A stretch of 53,762 bases of DNA, from NCBI GenBank assembly GCA_913020445.1, contig CAJWAR010000027.1, forward strand, positions 1 to 53,762. The letters run 5' to 3'. The notes beneath the pieces are model-generated. The model saw only the letters and a list, made by a program, of their open reading frames with translations, was not told the DNA's origin and did no database searches. This DNA comes from an uncultured Rhodospirillaceae bacterium. Its GTDB lineage: Bacteria; Pseudomonadota; Alphaproteobacteria; Rhodospirillales; UBA2165. Position 1 is the first letter of the stretch; each line of letters starts with the position of its first letter. Below are positions 17,509 to 26,520 of this stretch, piece by piece. A program made the position numbers and the translations under genes.

Positions 17509-18123
17509 TTAGCTATGGGTCACCGCCAAATTCTTGAAAAATCCTTCGGTGCCGTTATCGATATAGAGACCAATGCCGCCCTCTAAATCGGACCCATGCT
17601 TAAGGTCGTTGACGATAATCGTCGGGTGCTCATTGTCATGAACGAATAATTTGGCTTTATCACCCTCGACTTCAATCCGCATTTTTGTCCACGCCCCGGT
17701 CACCAAATCGACATAAGATTCATAATGGCCCGGCACTTCGGTGCGCATGCGGTCAAATTTCCAGTCCGGATAAGAAAAATATTGAGTGGCGCGATTGCGC
17801 CGTAATTGCTGCTCAGCCCTGCCGTTGGTTGGCCGCAGATACATGCATTCGAAGGCAGATAAATCGTCTTTGATCCTGAATGCGACGCCGATAAAACCGC
17901 GGGCTTCCGGAAAGGCGCCGGGTAAAGGCCGTCCGGCCACCTCAATCTCAATAACTCCATTGTGGAATTCGAGATCATTAATGCGGGCAAATGTTGGATT
18001 GTCCGGTGTCTCGGCATCGGGTGTAAGGACGAGACGGAGCGCCTCACTGCCTTCATGTTCGGTGATGCTCGGCACCACGTCATTGGGGTTAAGGTTGTCG
18101 AGGCTAATATCAATCATACTCAT
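17509..18123 (-). CDS. Concanavalin-like (jelly-roll) domain protein of unknown function
   Basis: This is a 204-residue protein with no signal peptide, rich in beta strands. Segments such as FHNGVIEIEVAGRPLPGAFPEARGFIGVAFRI, the central FECMYLRPTNGR, WTKMRIEVEGDKAKLFV and a C-terminal GGIGLYIDNGTEGFFKNLAV are characteristic of LamG/DUF1080-like jelly-roll domains that bind or hydrolyse glycans. No catalytic residues can be named. It starts 4 nt after the Fe-alcohol dehydrogenase gene on the minus strand, so it is expressed with it. The metabolic role is unclear. Confidence 0.75.
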   Translation of the reverse strand: MSMIDISLDNLNPNDVVPSITEHEGSEALRLVLTPDAETPDNPTFARINDLEFHNGVIEIEVAGRPLPGAFPEARGFIGVAFRIKDDLSAFECMYLRPTNGRAEQQLRRNRATQYFSYPDWKFDRMRTEVPGHYESYVDLVTGAWTKMRIEVEGDKAKLFVHDNEHPTIIVNDLKHGSDLEGGIGLYIDNGTEGFFKNLAVTHS

Positions 18124-18127
18124 AATT

Positions 18128-19261
18128 CTATCCTAATACTTCGGTGACGAGTTTTTCATAATCAGCCAGGCTCGGCCGGATTGGTGATGCCAGATTAAAC
18201 GGACTTTCGTAAGCTTCCTGGATCATGCGGTCGACATCGGTTTTCTCGTAGCCCATCTCGCGCACCGTCGAGGGCAAGCTCAGCTTGGCATTCATTTCGG
18301 CCACCGCATCGGCGATCCGATTGCCTGCATCTTTGTCCGCTCGGAGGTTCATTGCTGCAGCATAACGCTCAAGCACGCTATCCGCCAGTTTACCATTATA
18401 GAAGCGCATCACCGCCGGCATTGCCACGGTGACCAGCGTGCCATGATGGAGCGGGCTGTCGCCAAAACACATCGATAGCGCATGAATAGGGCCGAGCCCC
18501 ATATAGATTGCCATGCCACCTTGCAGTGCCGCCATCGACATATTGAGCCGCGCTTCACGGTCGCTGCCATCCTCGACAGCGCGTTCTATAAAGTCGACCA
18601 CCCGGCGCGTGCCGTCTAACGCGATTGCTTCGGTTGGTGGATTGGCGTTGCTGGAAAGAAAGCCTTCAACGCAATGGGTAAGGGCATCCATGCCGGTGGC
18701 CGCGGTTAGGCGTGGCGGTAAAGTCATAGTGAAGTCAGGATCACAGATCGCCAGATCGGGCTGGACATGGATAGAGCGAATGGTCATCGCTGGTGCGTTT
18801 GTTTCGGGATGAATGCCGCCGCCAAACGTGATTTCCGCACCCGTCCCGGCGGTCGTTGGAATGGTGATATAAGGCGCGACATCGGCAGTTACTTTGCTGA
18901 GATCATTTAAGTATTCAATGACCGGCATATTTTGGTTGGTGGCGACACGCAACGCTTTACCGGAATCAAGCACCGAGCCGCCGCCGAGCCCAATAATGCC
19001 GTTGCAGTTTTTTGCTTGGTAGATTGCAAGCGCACCTTCGACCCCGGCAATGGTTGGGTTCTCAGGAATTTCGTCAAACACCGATACCGCCATGTCAGCG
19101 GGTAAGGCATCCAGCAATTGCTGACAGACGCCATGCTCGACCAAGCCTTGATCGGTAATAATCAGGGGACGGTCTACGCCACGATTTTTGAGCTCGCCTG
19201 AAAGTTCTTTTACTGCTTCAAAGCCAAAGTGAACGCCTGGAAAGCTCGGAATATGTGCCAT
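18128..19261 (-). CDS. Iron-containing alcohol dehydrogenase (maleylacetate-reductase-like family)
   Basis: This is a 377-residue NAD(P)-dependent Fe-ADH family protein. The nucleotide-binding GGGS motif is at residues 93-96, and TTAGTGAE follows around 136-143. The metal site is complete in candidate residues: Asp192, His196 (GMDALTHCVEG), His260 and His273 (SPLHHG). The family covers alcohol dehydrogenases, lactaldehyde and hydroxybutyrate dehydrogenases, and maleylacetate reductases; the last would suit ring-cleavage context but is not proven. It lies between the LigK-like aldolase gene (15 nt upstream) and the lectin-fold gene, forming a three-gene minus-strand unit. Confidence 0.92.
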   Translation of the reverse strand: MAHIPSFPGVHFGFEAVKELSGELKNRGVDRPLIITDQGLVEHGVCQQLLDALPADMAVSVFDEIPENPTIAGVEGALAIYQAKNCNGIIGLGGGSVLDSGKALRVATNQNMPVIEYLNDLSKVTADVAPYITIPTTAGTGAEITFGGGIHPETNAPAMTIRSIHVQPDLAICDPDFTMTLPPRLTAATGMDALTHCVEGFLSSNANPPTEAIALDGTRRVVDFIERAVEDGSDREARLNMSMAALQGGMAIYMGLGPIHALSMCFGDSPLHHGTLVTVAMPAVMRFYNGKLADSVLERYAAAMNLRADKDAGNRIADAVAEMNAKLSLPSTVREMGYEKTDVDRMIQEAYESPFNLASPIRPSLADYEKLVTEVLG

Positions 19262-19276
19262 GTTTGACCCCAGTAT

Positions 19277-19909
19277 TTAATTTTTGTCCCAACCATATAT
19301 ATCAAGTGAAGTTTCACCGGTTTTAAGACGTTCCTTGGTGGCGTCTTCTTTGGCTTCGCGCTCAATGGATTTTTGAATGCCCTCTTCAACTTGATCGGCT
19401 GGAATTATGGCTAAGCCGTCCTCATCACCCAATACGAGATCGCCGTGATTGATGGTAATTTCGCCTATCGTGATCGGCTCTGCCAACGACCCTGCACCAT
19501 CAAATAGCTTTGCCGTGCCGCGAATGCAAAGCCCCGACGAAAACACCGGGAATCCCATTTCTTCCAATTCGTCGGCGTCGCGCACGCAACCGTCAATCAC
19601 CAGACCGACAATGCCGCGCGCCATGGCAGAGGTGCCCATGACATCCCCCCAATAGCCATATTCAGGGTTATCACCGATGTCGGCAATAAGCACATCACCC
19701 GGTTCAGCCTTGGCCAGCGCACGGTGAAGCCACAAATTGCAGCCCGACGGCCCTTTAACCGGATAAGCTCGGCCACAGATTTTCATGCCCTTGGCAATTG
19801 GTTTTAAATAAGAGGGCAAGGCGCCGATTTTACCGGCCGCCTCATGCATCGTCGCAGCTGAAATTTCCGCTGCCGCCTTTAAATTTTCCTCGCTAATTTT
19901 GGAAGCCAT
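19277..19909 (-). CDS. LigK/GalC-like 4-carboxy-4-hydroxy-2-oxoadipate aldolase (RraA fold)
   Basis: This is a 210-residue protein. The ATG at 19909 is preferred over an in-frame TTG at 19918. The region GYWGDVMGTSAMARGIVGLVIDGCVRDADELEEMGFPVFS closely follows the LigK/GalC pattern, with the Arg-Asp pair expected for Mg-dependent HMG/CHA aldolases and an upstream Asp in the IADIGDNPEYGYWGD segment. These enzymes split CHA into pyruvate and oxaloacetate. Of the three RraA-fold proteins in the window it is the best candidate for the true CHA aldolase, because of its HEAAGK N-terminal motif and the GDN segment. An Fe-ADH gene follows. Confidence 0.82.
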   Translation of the reverse strand: MASKISEENLKAAAEISAATMHEAAGKIGALPSYLKPIAKGMKICGRAYPVKGPSGCNLWLHRALAKAEPGDVLIADIGDNPEYGYWGDVMGTSAMARGIVGLVIDGCVRDADELEEMGFPVFSSGLCIRGTAKLFDGAGSLAEPITIGEITINHGDLVLGDEDGLAIIPADQVEEGIQKSIEREAKEDATKERLKTGETSLDIYGWDKN

Positions 19910-19982
19910 GTATTTCAAACCCCTGTTTTAATTGCCTTCTTTGGACTGATTTTGGCGGGTTTAAGTTCTGATGTCACGCCAA

Positions 19983-20471
19983 TTATCTGGTATCAGATAG
20001 ATGATCGAGCGGCAGCGCAGTTGAGTATTTTACCTGGTTGAGGGCGAAAGAAGAGCGAATGTTTAAAACGCCGGGAAATCGTGTCAGATGATCTTTGAGA
20101 AAATGTTCGTAAGCCTGCAGATCGGTTACAACAACGCGCAATAGATAATCAGCTTCGCCGGTCATGAGGTAGCATTCGACGACCTCCGGCCGCTGATCGA
20201 TCTCTTTTTCAAAAGCAGTTAGATTTTCCTCGATCTGTTTTTCGAGGGTCACTTGGACGAAGACGCTGACGTTGAGGCCGATTTTTTCGGCGTCGACGAG
20301 GGTGACTTTATTTTTGAAGATACCGGCATCTTGGAGCATCTTCACCCGGCGCAAACACGGCGACGGTGATAGGCCGATCTTATCGGCTAATTCAATATTG
20401 GAAAGATCACCGTTTTGCTGCAATTCCGAGATAATCTTAAAGTCAATTAAATCAAGTGATTCGTCAGACAT
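19983..20471 (-). CDS. Lrp/AsnC family transcriptional regulator
   Basis: This is a 162-residue regulator starting at the ATG at 20471 (AAGGA about 10 nt upstream). The N-terminal helix-turn-helix (NGDLSNIELADKIGLSPSPCLRRVKMLQDAGIF) and the C-terminal RAM ligand-binding domain (VECYLMTGEADYLLRVVVTDLQAYEHFLKD) are both complete. It is divergent from the AceE-like E1 gene. This repeats the arrangement of mdeR and mdeB in pseudomonads, where an Lrp-type protein controls 2-oxobutyrate metabolism. It probably senses an amino acid and controls the divergent gene. Confidence 0.94.
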   Translation of the reverse strand: MSDESLDLIDFKIISELQQNGDLSNIELADKIGLSPSPCLRRVKMLQDAGIFKNKVTLVDAEKIGLNVSVFVQVTLEKQIEENLTAFEKEIDQRPEVVECYLMTGEADYLLRVVVTDLQAYEHFLKDHLTRFPGVLNIRSSFALNQVKYSTALPLDHLSDTR

Positions 20472-20605
20472 GGCATAAATATCCTTGAATTGTATTATAA
20501 TTGGCATATTAATCTAATTACTACCAGTTACACCACTTATTTTGAAATCACCTACCTGTTTGATTGTGAGACACTCCGAACACCTAACGTGCTCGGATTA
20601 CCGCC

Positions 20606-23005
20606 ATGCCCAAAGACCATAATTATAACGAAAAAATAGATTTTGAACTGCTCCAGCAGCTTGAAAATAAAATCCGCTGGCTATCGGCCTGGATGATTCA
20701 CAATGCCAATTACAATCGGGAAAAACCGGATGGTTTGAAGGTCGGTGGTCATCAGGCATCCTGCGCCTCGCTGGCGACCATCATGACGGCGCTTTATTTT
20801 CATATCTTGAAGCCCGAGGACCGGGTCGCGGTTAAACCCCATGCCAGTCCGGTATTCCACGCTATTCAATATCTGTTCGGTAACCAGACCCTTGAGAAGC
20901 TGCAAAATTTCCGCGGCTTTGGTGGGGCACAATCCTATCCGTCCCGCACCAAGGATATCGACGATGTTGATTTTTCAACCGGCTCGGTCGGCCTTGGCGT
21001 TGCCACAACCGCTTTTGCGTCACTTATTCAGGACTACATCAAGGCGCATAACTGGCAGAACGCACCTGATGAAGGCCGCATGATCGCGCTTGTCGGCGAT
21101 GCCGAACTTGATGAGGGCAATATCTATGAATGTTTGCTCGAAGGCTGGAAGCAGGGCTTGCGCAATACCTGGTGGGTAATCGACTACAATCGCCACAGCC
21201 TCGATGGCATCATCCGCGAAGGGCTGTATGACCGGATTGAAGAAATCTTCAAAGCTTTCGGTTGGGAAGTCGTCACCCTCAAACATGGACGCTTGCAAAA
21301 AGCGGCGTTCAAAAAGCCCGGCGGCGCGGCCTTGCGGCGCTGGATCGATGATTGTCCCAACCAATTGTATTCCGCCTTGATGTTTCAAGGAGCGGCGGCG
21401 TGGCGCGAGCATATTTTGAATGATCTCGGCGATATAATCGGCGCGCGCCAACTAATTGATAGCTACGACGACAACGAGCTGGAAAAACTGATGGCGAATT
21501 TGGGCGGCCATTGCCTGCCCAGCATTATTGAAGAATTTTCAAAAATTGATCACGACCTGCCGGTTTGTTTTATCGCCTATACGGTCAAAGGCTGGGGGTT
21601 GCCGCTCGCCGGTCATAAGGACAATCACGCCGGTATCATGACGCCGGAGCAAGTTGCCGAATTACGCATCCGCCGCAATATTCGGGAGGGTTTTGAGTGG
21701 GAGCCTTACGAAGGCTTGGCTGAAATTAAAAGCGAGATTAAAGCGCTTGTAGATAATGCGCCTTTCATCGCCAAAGGCAGACGGCGCTACCAGGCTGAGC
21801 AAGTGCCGGTCGAAGCCATGCCCGAGATTGAGGGTTCCACTCTATCGACCCAGGAAGGCTTCGGCAAAATACTGAACGAGATTGGCCGTTCCGACACGTC
21901 CCTGGCGGAGCGTATCATCACCATGTCGCCGGACGTTACGGTGTCGACCAATGTCGGTCCCTGGGTCAATCGCAAAAAAATATTTGCCCATGAGAAGCAC
22001 GCCGATATTTTTCAGCAGGAGCACGTGATCAGCGGGCAAAAATGGATATTCGATCCCTCAGGCCAACACATTGAATTGGGCATTGCCGAGAGCAATCTAT
22101 TCTTATTGTTGGGCGCTGCTGGGTTGTCGCATAGTTTGTTTAATGAGCGTCTGCTGCCAATCGGCACGGTCTATGATCCGTTCATTGCACGCGGCTTGGA
22201 TTCGCTTAATTACGCCTGTTATCAGGATGCCCGGTTTATGTTGGTGGCAACGCCCTCGGGCGTCACCTTGGCGCCGGAAGGGGGCGCACATCAATCGATT
22301 GGCACGCCGCTGATCGGTATGGCGCAAGATGGGCTGGCCTCGTTCGAGCCGGCTTTCGTCGATGAACTGGCCGTCATCATGGGCTGGGGCTTTGAATATA
22401 TGCAGCGTGATGGTGACGTCGAGCCAGATGAGCAGTCTTGGTTGCGTGAAAAGACCGGCGGCTCGGTTTATCTCAGATGTTCGACCCGGCCTATTGAACA
22501 ACCTAAGCGGAGCATGACAGAAGAATTGAGAAAATCAATTGTCGATGGCGGCTATTGGCTGCGCCAGCCCGGCCCCAATTGCGAAGTTGTCATTGCCTAT
22601 CAAGGGGCGGTGGCGCCGGAAGCCATTGCCGCAACAGGCTTGCTCGCCGAAGACCGCAAGGATATAGGGCTGCTGGCGATTACCTCGGCAGATCGCTTGA
22701 ACGCCGGCTGGAAATCAGTCACTTCCGCCCGGGCCAACGGCAACGCACTCGCTGAATGCCACATCGAAAATCTGCTGCGGAATGTGCCATCAAGTGCGAC
22801 TTTCATCACCGTTCACGACGCTCATCCGGCGGCGCTGTCCTGGTTGGGTGGGATATATGGCCATCGCGTGCTGCCCTTGGGCGTTGAGCATTTCGGCCAA
22901 ACCGGCACCATCGACGATCTCTATGAGCATTTCGAAATCGACACCCAAGCCATATTGTCTGCTGCCAACTCGGTTCCAAGAAGCCGGCCGGTGCGCTTTA
23001 GCTAG
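20606..23005 (+). CDS. AceE-like (homodimeric) 2-oxoacid dehydrogenase E1 / transketolase-family protein
   Basis: This is a 799-residue thiamine-diphosphate enzyme. The TPP motif reads GDAELDEGNIYE, followed by NTWWVIDYNRHSLDG. The central domain has HIELGIAESNLFLLLGAAGLS, and the transketolase C-terminal domain ends with GHRVLPLGVEHFGQTGTIDDLYEHFEID. The architecture is that of AceE, about 90 residues shorter than the E. coli protein. The closest functional parallel I know is MdeB, a 2-oxobutyrate dehydrogenase E1 next to methionine gamma-lyase and regulated by a divergent Lrp-type MdeR. No E2, E3 or gamma-lyase is in the window, so it must borrow partners or work alone. The 3-hydroxyanthranilate dioxygenase gene follows after 101 nt. 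Confidence 0.9.
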   Translation: MPKDHNYNEKIDFELLQQLENKIRWLSAWMIHNANYNREKPDGLKVGGHQASCASLATIMTALYFHILKPEDRVAVKPHASPVFHAIQYLFGNQTLEKLQNFRGFGGAQSYPSRTKDIDDVDFSTGSVGLGVATTAFASLIQDYIKAHNWQNAPDEGRMIALVGDAELDEGNIYECLLEGWKQGLRNTWWVIDYNRHSLDGIIREGLYDRIEEIFKAFGWEVVTLKHGRLQKAAFKKPGGAALRRWIDDCPNQLYSALMFQGAAAWREHILNDLGDIIGARQLIDSYDDNELEKLMANLGGHCLPSIIEEFSKIDHDLPVCFIAYTVKGWGLPLAGHKDNHAGIMTPEQVAELRIRRNIREGFEWEPYEGLAEIKSEIKALVDNAPFIAKGRRRYQAEQVPVEAMPEIEGSTLSTQEGFGKILNEIGRSDTSLAERIITMSPDVTVSTNVGPWVNRKKIFAHEKHADIFQQEHVISGQKWIFDPSGQHIELGIAESNLFLLLGAAGLSHSLFNERLLPIGTVYDPFIARGLDSLNYACYQDARFMLVATPSGVTLAPEGGAHQSIGTPLIGMAQDGLASFEPAFVDELAVIMGWGFEYMQRDGDVEPDEQSWLREKTGGSVYLRCSTRPIEQPKRSMTEELRKSIVDGGYWLRQPGPNCEVVIAYQGAVAPEAIAATGLLAEDRKDIGLLAITSADRLNAGWKSVTSARANGNALAECHIENLLRNVPSSATFITVHDAHPAALSWLGGIYGHRVLPLGVEHFGQTGTIDDLYEHFEIDTQAILSAANSVPRSRPVRFS

Positions 23006-23106
23006 TATTAAATTATATTTATAATACTTCTAAAAAGTTAGACAGGCAGGGCTATTCCTTTAAACTGATTCCACCTTAATTAAAGATAGTATAAATAGGA
23101 GCCGTC

Positions 23107-23670
23107 ATGCCCGCACATCCGCGACTACAAGCTTTCAACTTCGAAAAATGGGTTGATGATAATGCCGATCAGCTAAAACCACCAGTCAACAACAAACTCA
23201 TGCATGCTGGCGTTGATATGATTGTTATGGTCGTTGGCGGTCCCAATACGCGGGTTGATTTTCACGATGATCCGGTCGAGGAATGGTTTCACCAAATTAG
23301 AGGCGACATGATGTTGAAGATCGCCGATGAGGACGGCATTTATGATATTACTGTTCGTGAAGGTGAAGTGCTCATGTTGCCGCCACACACCATCCATGCA
23401 CCGCAACGTCCGCAAGAAGGCTCTGTTGGTATTGTCGTTGAAGCGCCGCGCCAGGAAGGTATGCTCGAAGGTTTTGAATGGTATTGCTTTGACTGCGAAA
23501 CCCGCGTCCACCGGGTCGAAGTGCCGCTGGGCGGACCACAAGGGATCGTTGATGCCTTACCAAAAATCTATGATGCGTTTTTTGAAGACGAGGAGGCGCG
23601 CACCTGCCCCAATTGCGGCACGCTCCATCCCGGTAAAGGCCAGGCGCCGGAGGGCTGGATCCAATTATGA
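23107..23670 (+). CDS. nbaC: 3-Hydroxyanthranilate 3,4-dioxygenase
   Basis: This is a 187-residue cupin enzyme that opens 3-hydroxyanthranilate to 2-amino-3-carboxymuconate 6-semialdehyde. Known residues of the Cupriavidus enzyme align with a constant offset of two: Arg49, His53, Glu59, His97 (catalytic iron ligands His53/Glu59/His97), Arg101 and Glu112. The bacterial-type second rubredoxin-like iron site is intact as Cys127, Cys130, Cys167 and Cys170. AGGAG precedes the ATG. Its last four bases (ATGA) overlap the start of the ACMSD gene, so the two steps are translationally coupled. Confidence 0.96.
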   Translation: MPAHPRLQAFNFEKWVDDNADQLKPPVNNKLMHAGVDMIVMVVGGPNTRVDFHDDPVEEWFHQIRGDMMLKIADEDGIYDITVREGEVLMLPPHTIHAPQRPQEGSVGIVVEAPRQEGMLEGFEWYCFDCETRVHRVEVPLGGPQGIVDALPKIYDAFFEDEEARTCPNCGTLHPGKGQAPEGWIQL

Positions 23671-24698
23671 GTGATACTTCTCTTGTCATCGATATGCACA
23701 CCCATTTCTTTCCCGAAACCTGGCCGGATTTAGCTGAGAAGTTCGGTACGCCGGATTGGCCGTGGATGAAACACCATGGCGATGGTACGGCGATGGTGAT
23801 GGTCGGCGACAAGGAATTCAGGCCAATCTATTCCGGCTGCTGGGATGTCACCAAGCGTTTGGAGGAAATGAATCAATACGGTGTCGACATCCAGGTTATG
23901 TGTTCAACACCGGTGTTGTTTGCGACGACCCGTCCGGTCGATCAGGCCGCTGAGTGTGCGCATATCTTTAATGATGCGGCGCTGGAAATGTGCGGCCGCT
24001 CGGGTGGCCGCTTGCTGCCGTTGGCCCAAGTGCCCCTGCAGGATATCGATACGGCTTTTGAAGTGTTAACTCAGGCGATGAAAGACGGCCACCTTGGCGT
24101 CCAGATCGGCAACCATGTCGGTGACAAAGATTTGGACGATGAAGGGTTGGTCACATTCCTGCAGCATTGCGCCTCGGAAAACGCCGCTGTCCTGGTTCAC
24201 CCGTGGGATATGATGGGCGGCAATCGGATGAAGAAATACATGCTGCCGTGGCTGGTTTCAATGGCGGCGGAGACTCAGTTGTCTATATTGTCCCTGATAT
24301 TGTCAGGTGCTTTCGAGCGCATCGATAAGTCGCTCCGGATTTGCTTTGCTCATGGTGGTGGCAGTTTTGCCTATCTCCTGGGCCGCGTTGATAATGCCTG
24401 GCGGGAGCGCGATATCGTCCGCGTTGATTGTCCGAACCTTCCTTCAAGTTACGTCGATCGCTTTTTTGTCGACAGCGCTGTTTTCGATCATGGTGCTTTG
24501 GATTTGCTAATCGATGTTATGGGTGAAGAGCGGGTCATGTTTGGTACCGATTATCCGTTCCCGCTTGGCGAGATAAAAATGGGCGAGCTTATCAGAACAG
24601 CGCCTAATCTAAATGAACAGACCAAAGCAAAATTGTTGGGTGCAAATGCGCAAAGCTGGCTGGCGACGGATTTAAGCGAACGCTCGGCGGCAGAGTAA
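23667..24698 (+). CDS. nbaD: 2-Amino-3-carboxymuconate-6-semialdehyde decarboxylase (ACMSD)
   Basis: This is a 343-residue Zn amidohydrolase-fold decarboxylase acting on the unstable product of the preceding dioxygenase. The complete metal-site set is visible: His11 and His13 (DMHTH), His178 (LVHPWDM), the catalytic His229 ([14 protein letters not shown]) and Asp295 ([11 protein letters not shown]), numbering one or two higher than the Pseudomonas enzyme. The start overlaps the 3-HAO stop by 4 nt. Later steps of the route (semialdehyde dehydrogenase, 2-aminomuconate deaminase) are not in the window. Confidence 0.96.
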   Translation: MSDTSLVIDMHTHFFPETWPDLAEKFGTPDWPWMKHHGDGTAMVMVGDKEFRPIYSGCWDVTKRLEEMNQYGVDIQVMCSTPVLFATTRPVDQAAECAHIFNDAALEMCGRSGGRLLPLAQVPLQDIDTAFEVLTQAMKDGHLGVQIGNHVGDKDLDDEGLVTFLQHCASENAAVLVHPWDMMGGNRMKKYMLPWLVSMAAETQLSILSLILSGAFERIDKSLRICFAHGGGSFAYLLGRVDNAWRERDIVRVDCPNLPSSYVDRFFVDSAVFDHGALDLLIDVMGEERVMFGTDYPFPLGEIKMGELIRTAPNLNEQTKAKLLGANAQSWLATDLSERSAAE

Positions 24699-24700
24699 GC

Positions 24701-25261
24701 TTAGGCTGGAAAAACTATCGTATCGAAACATTGGCGTTGGCGCTGCCGGCGTTTGGCGGGTTTCTCCTTTTGATAAATGATTGCCTCGCTGATAATCAGT
24801 GAATACAGCAATCTGGTCCGCGTTTCAGCTTCGGACTTGGAAAACTCCATTGCCCTAAATTGAGGTATGAGAAATTTCATGCGCTGATCGTCGATATAAA
24901 GCACTGCTTGGGCCGCCTGTTTATTTGTTTTTGCCCAATGACGAATGGCTTGCTCAGCACTGAAGTCAACCACACCGGAATTTGATTCATCGAATAAGGC
25001 CAATATTTTATCCTGCGGCAATCCGCCTTTTGCTTCGATGCGGTCAATGATGTCGAATGTTGCTATCCGTTTCCAATGTTCGAGAACCGCGTTCAGAAAG
25101 TCAGCACGACCTTTGAAATGCCAGTAAAAGCTGCCTTTAGTTACTTTTAGGCGGTGGCACAATTCGTCAATGCGGAGCGAGCCAACACCCTTCTGTCCGA
25201 GCGTCTTAAGGCCGTGGGTTGCCCATTGCTCTTTTCCAAGTCTCTGCTTGACGTTTTTCAT
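24701..25261 (-). CDS. TetR family transcriptional regulator
   Basis: This is a 186-residue regulator when started at the ATG at 25261; an ATG at 25270 adds three residues. The N-terminal helix-turn-helix includes GVGSLRIDELCHRLKVTKGSFYWHFKGRADFLNAVLEHW, a textbook TetR recognition region. The C-terminal half is a helical ligand domain ending in a basic stretch (KRRQRQRQ). It is divergent from the acyl-CoA dehydrogenase gene and faces two copies of a palindrome in the shared 95-nt promoter. It probably represses both itself and the dehydrogenase-CoA ligase-decarboxylase operon. Confidence 0.92.
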   Translation of the reverse strand: MKNVKQRLGKEQWATHGLKTLGQKGVGSLRIDELCHRLKVTKGSFYWHFKGRADFLNAVLEHWKRIATFDIIDRIEAKGGLPQDKILALFDESNSGVVDFSAEQAIRHWAKTNKQAAQAVLYIDDQRMKFLIPQFRAMEFSKSEAETRTRLLYSLIISEAIIYQKEKPAKRRQRQRQCFDTIVFPA

Positions 25262-25265
25262 GTTG

Positions 25266-25282
25266 ACCATACTAAAAGGTAT
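25266..25282. promoter_or_regulatory. TetR operator candidate, proximal copy
   Basis: ACCATACTAAAAGGTAT at this position repeats the distal site ACCATACTAAATAGTAT with two mismatches. The core ATAC-N6-GTAT is palindromic. It overlaps the start region of the TetR gene, as expected for an autorepressing operator. Confidence 0.65.
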
Positions 25283-25307
25283 TGTTTTAAAAGTCCAATT
25301 GGGATAT

Positions 25308-25324
25308 ACCATACTAAATAGTAT
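25308..25324. promoter_or_regulatory. TetR operator candidate, distal copy
   Basis: The segment contains CATACTA-AA-TAGTATG (25310-25325), a perfect 7-2-7 inverted repeat. Its centre is 42 bp from the centre of the proximal copy, four helical turns, so two TetR dimers would sit on the same DNA face. It lies about 30 nt upstream of the acyl-CoA dehydrogenase start, a position that would block its promoter. Confidence 0.72.
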
Positions 25325-25356
25325 GTGCAATTTAATTTCACCTAGGGAAAAAGAAA

Positions 25357-26502
25357 ATGCAGTTTGAAATTCCACGTACAATCTATGCCGAAGAGCATGA
25401 AATTTTTCGCGATACCGTAGCGCGCTTCTTAAAAGAAGAAGTCCTGCCGGAATATGAAAAGTGGGAAGACGCCGGGCGGACGCCCCGGGATATCTGGTTG
25501 CGTGCCGGTGAAGTTGGGCTCTTGGGCACCAGCACGCCGGAGGAATATGGCGGCATCGGTGGCGATTTTCTTTTTGACTCCATCGTTATTGAAGAGCTCG
25601 GCCGCTACGGCGTGGCCGCACCCGCTTGGGATATGCACGCCTATATCATTGCGCCGATTTTGCAGAATTTCTGTAACGAGGAGCAGAAAAAATCCTGGCT
25701 GCCGAAGATGGTCACCGGTGAATGGATTTCAGCGATTGGCTTGACAGAGCCTGGTGGCGGCAGTGATCTGAAAGAGATCAAAACCAGCGCCAAACCGGAT
25801 GGTGACGATTACATCATCAATGGCGCCAAAACCTTTATCACCAATGGCCATATTGCCGATTATGTATTGCTGGCGACTAAAACCGATCCATCACTGGGCG
25901 CCAAAGGCGTCTCTATGTTTTGGGTGGATTTATCGCTGCCGGGCGTGAGCCGGGGCAAGAATCTCAAAAAAATCGGCAATAAAGCCCAGGATACGGCAGA
26001 GCTCTTTTTCGATGACGTCCGCGTGCCGGCAACCAATCTGGTCGGCGAGCTTAATCAAGGCTGGGCGCTCCTGATGGATGGCTTGGCGCAGGAACGTCTG
26101 GTCGTTGCAGTGCGCTCGATCGTTTTGGCCGAAGCGGCGGTCGATCAAACCATTGAATATACCAAGCAGCGCAAAACTTTCGGTCAAACGGTCTTCGATT
26201 TCCAAAATACGCAATTTAAGCTGGCGGAAATGACGGCCGATGTTGAAGCCGGGCGGCCGTTTATAGATCGTTGTATTGAGCTCCATGCTCAAGGTGAGTG
26301 CTCGATGTATCTGGCAGCCAAGGCAAAGTTGTGGGCGACCGAATTAGCTGATCGCGTGTTAGATGACTGCCTGCAATTGCATGGCGGTTATGGCTATGTC
26401 TGGGAGTTTCCAATTGCGCGGGCTTGGGCGGATGCGAGAGTGCATCGAATTTACGCTGGCACAAATGAGGTTATGAAGTACATTATCGCCAAAAATCTCT
26501 AA
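25357..26502 (+). CDS. Acyl-CoA dehydrogenase (LCAD/IVD-like catalytic position)
   Basis: This is a 381-residue flavoprotein that oxidises an acyl-CoA to the 2-enoyl-CoA. Signatures are GLTEPGGGSDLKEIKTSA (residues 128-145), KTFITNGHIADY, and QLHGGYGYVWEFPIARAWADARVHRIYAGTNEVMK near the end. The position of the usual C-terminal catalytic Glu reads IYAGTNE, as in long-chain and isovaleryl-CoA dehydrogenases. Glu246 in AQERLVVA therefore probably serves as base. It is the first gene of a unit with a CoA ligase and an amidohydrolase, downstream of two TetR operators. The acyl substrate is unknown. Confidence 0.94.
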   Translation: MQFEIPRTIYAEEHEIFRDTVARFLKEEVLPEYEKWEDAGRTPRDIWLRAGEVGLLGTSTPEEYGGIGGDFLFDSIVIEELGRYGVAAPAWDMHAYIIAPILQNFCNEEQKKSWLPKMVTGEWISAIGLTEPGGGSDLKEIKTSAKPDGDDYIINGAKTFITNGHIADYVLLATKTDPSLGAKGVSMFWVDLSLPGVSRGKNLKKIGNKAQDTAELFFDDVRVPATNLVGELNQGWALLMDGLAQERLVVAVRSIVLAEAAVDQTIEYTKQRKTFGQTVFDFQNTQFKLAEMTADVEAGRPFIDRCIELHAQGECSMYLAAKAKLWATELADRVLDDCLQLHGGYGYVWEFPIARAWADARVHRIYAGTNEVMKYIIAKNL

Positions 26503-26520
26503 TTGGCGGAGCTTTCCACC

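Noticed and set aside
23004..23028. AT-rich AGTATTA / TAATACT inverted repeat after the E1 gene
   Set aside because: The stem has a single G-C pair and an 11-nt loop with no T-tract; too weak to call a terminator. It could be an operator but nothing supports that.
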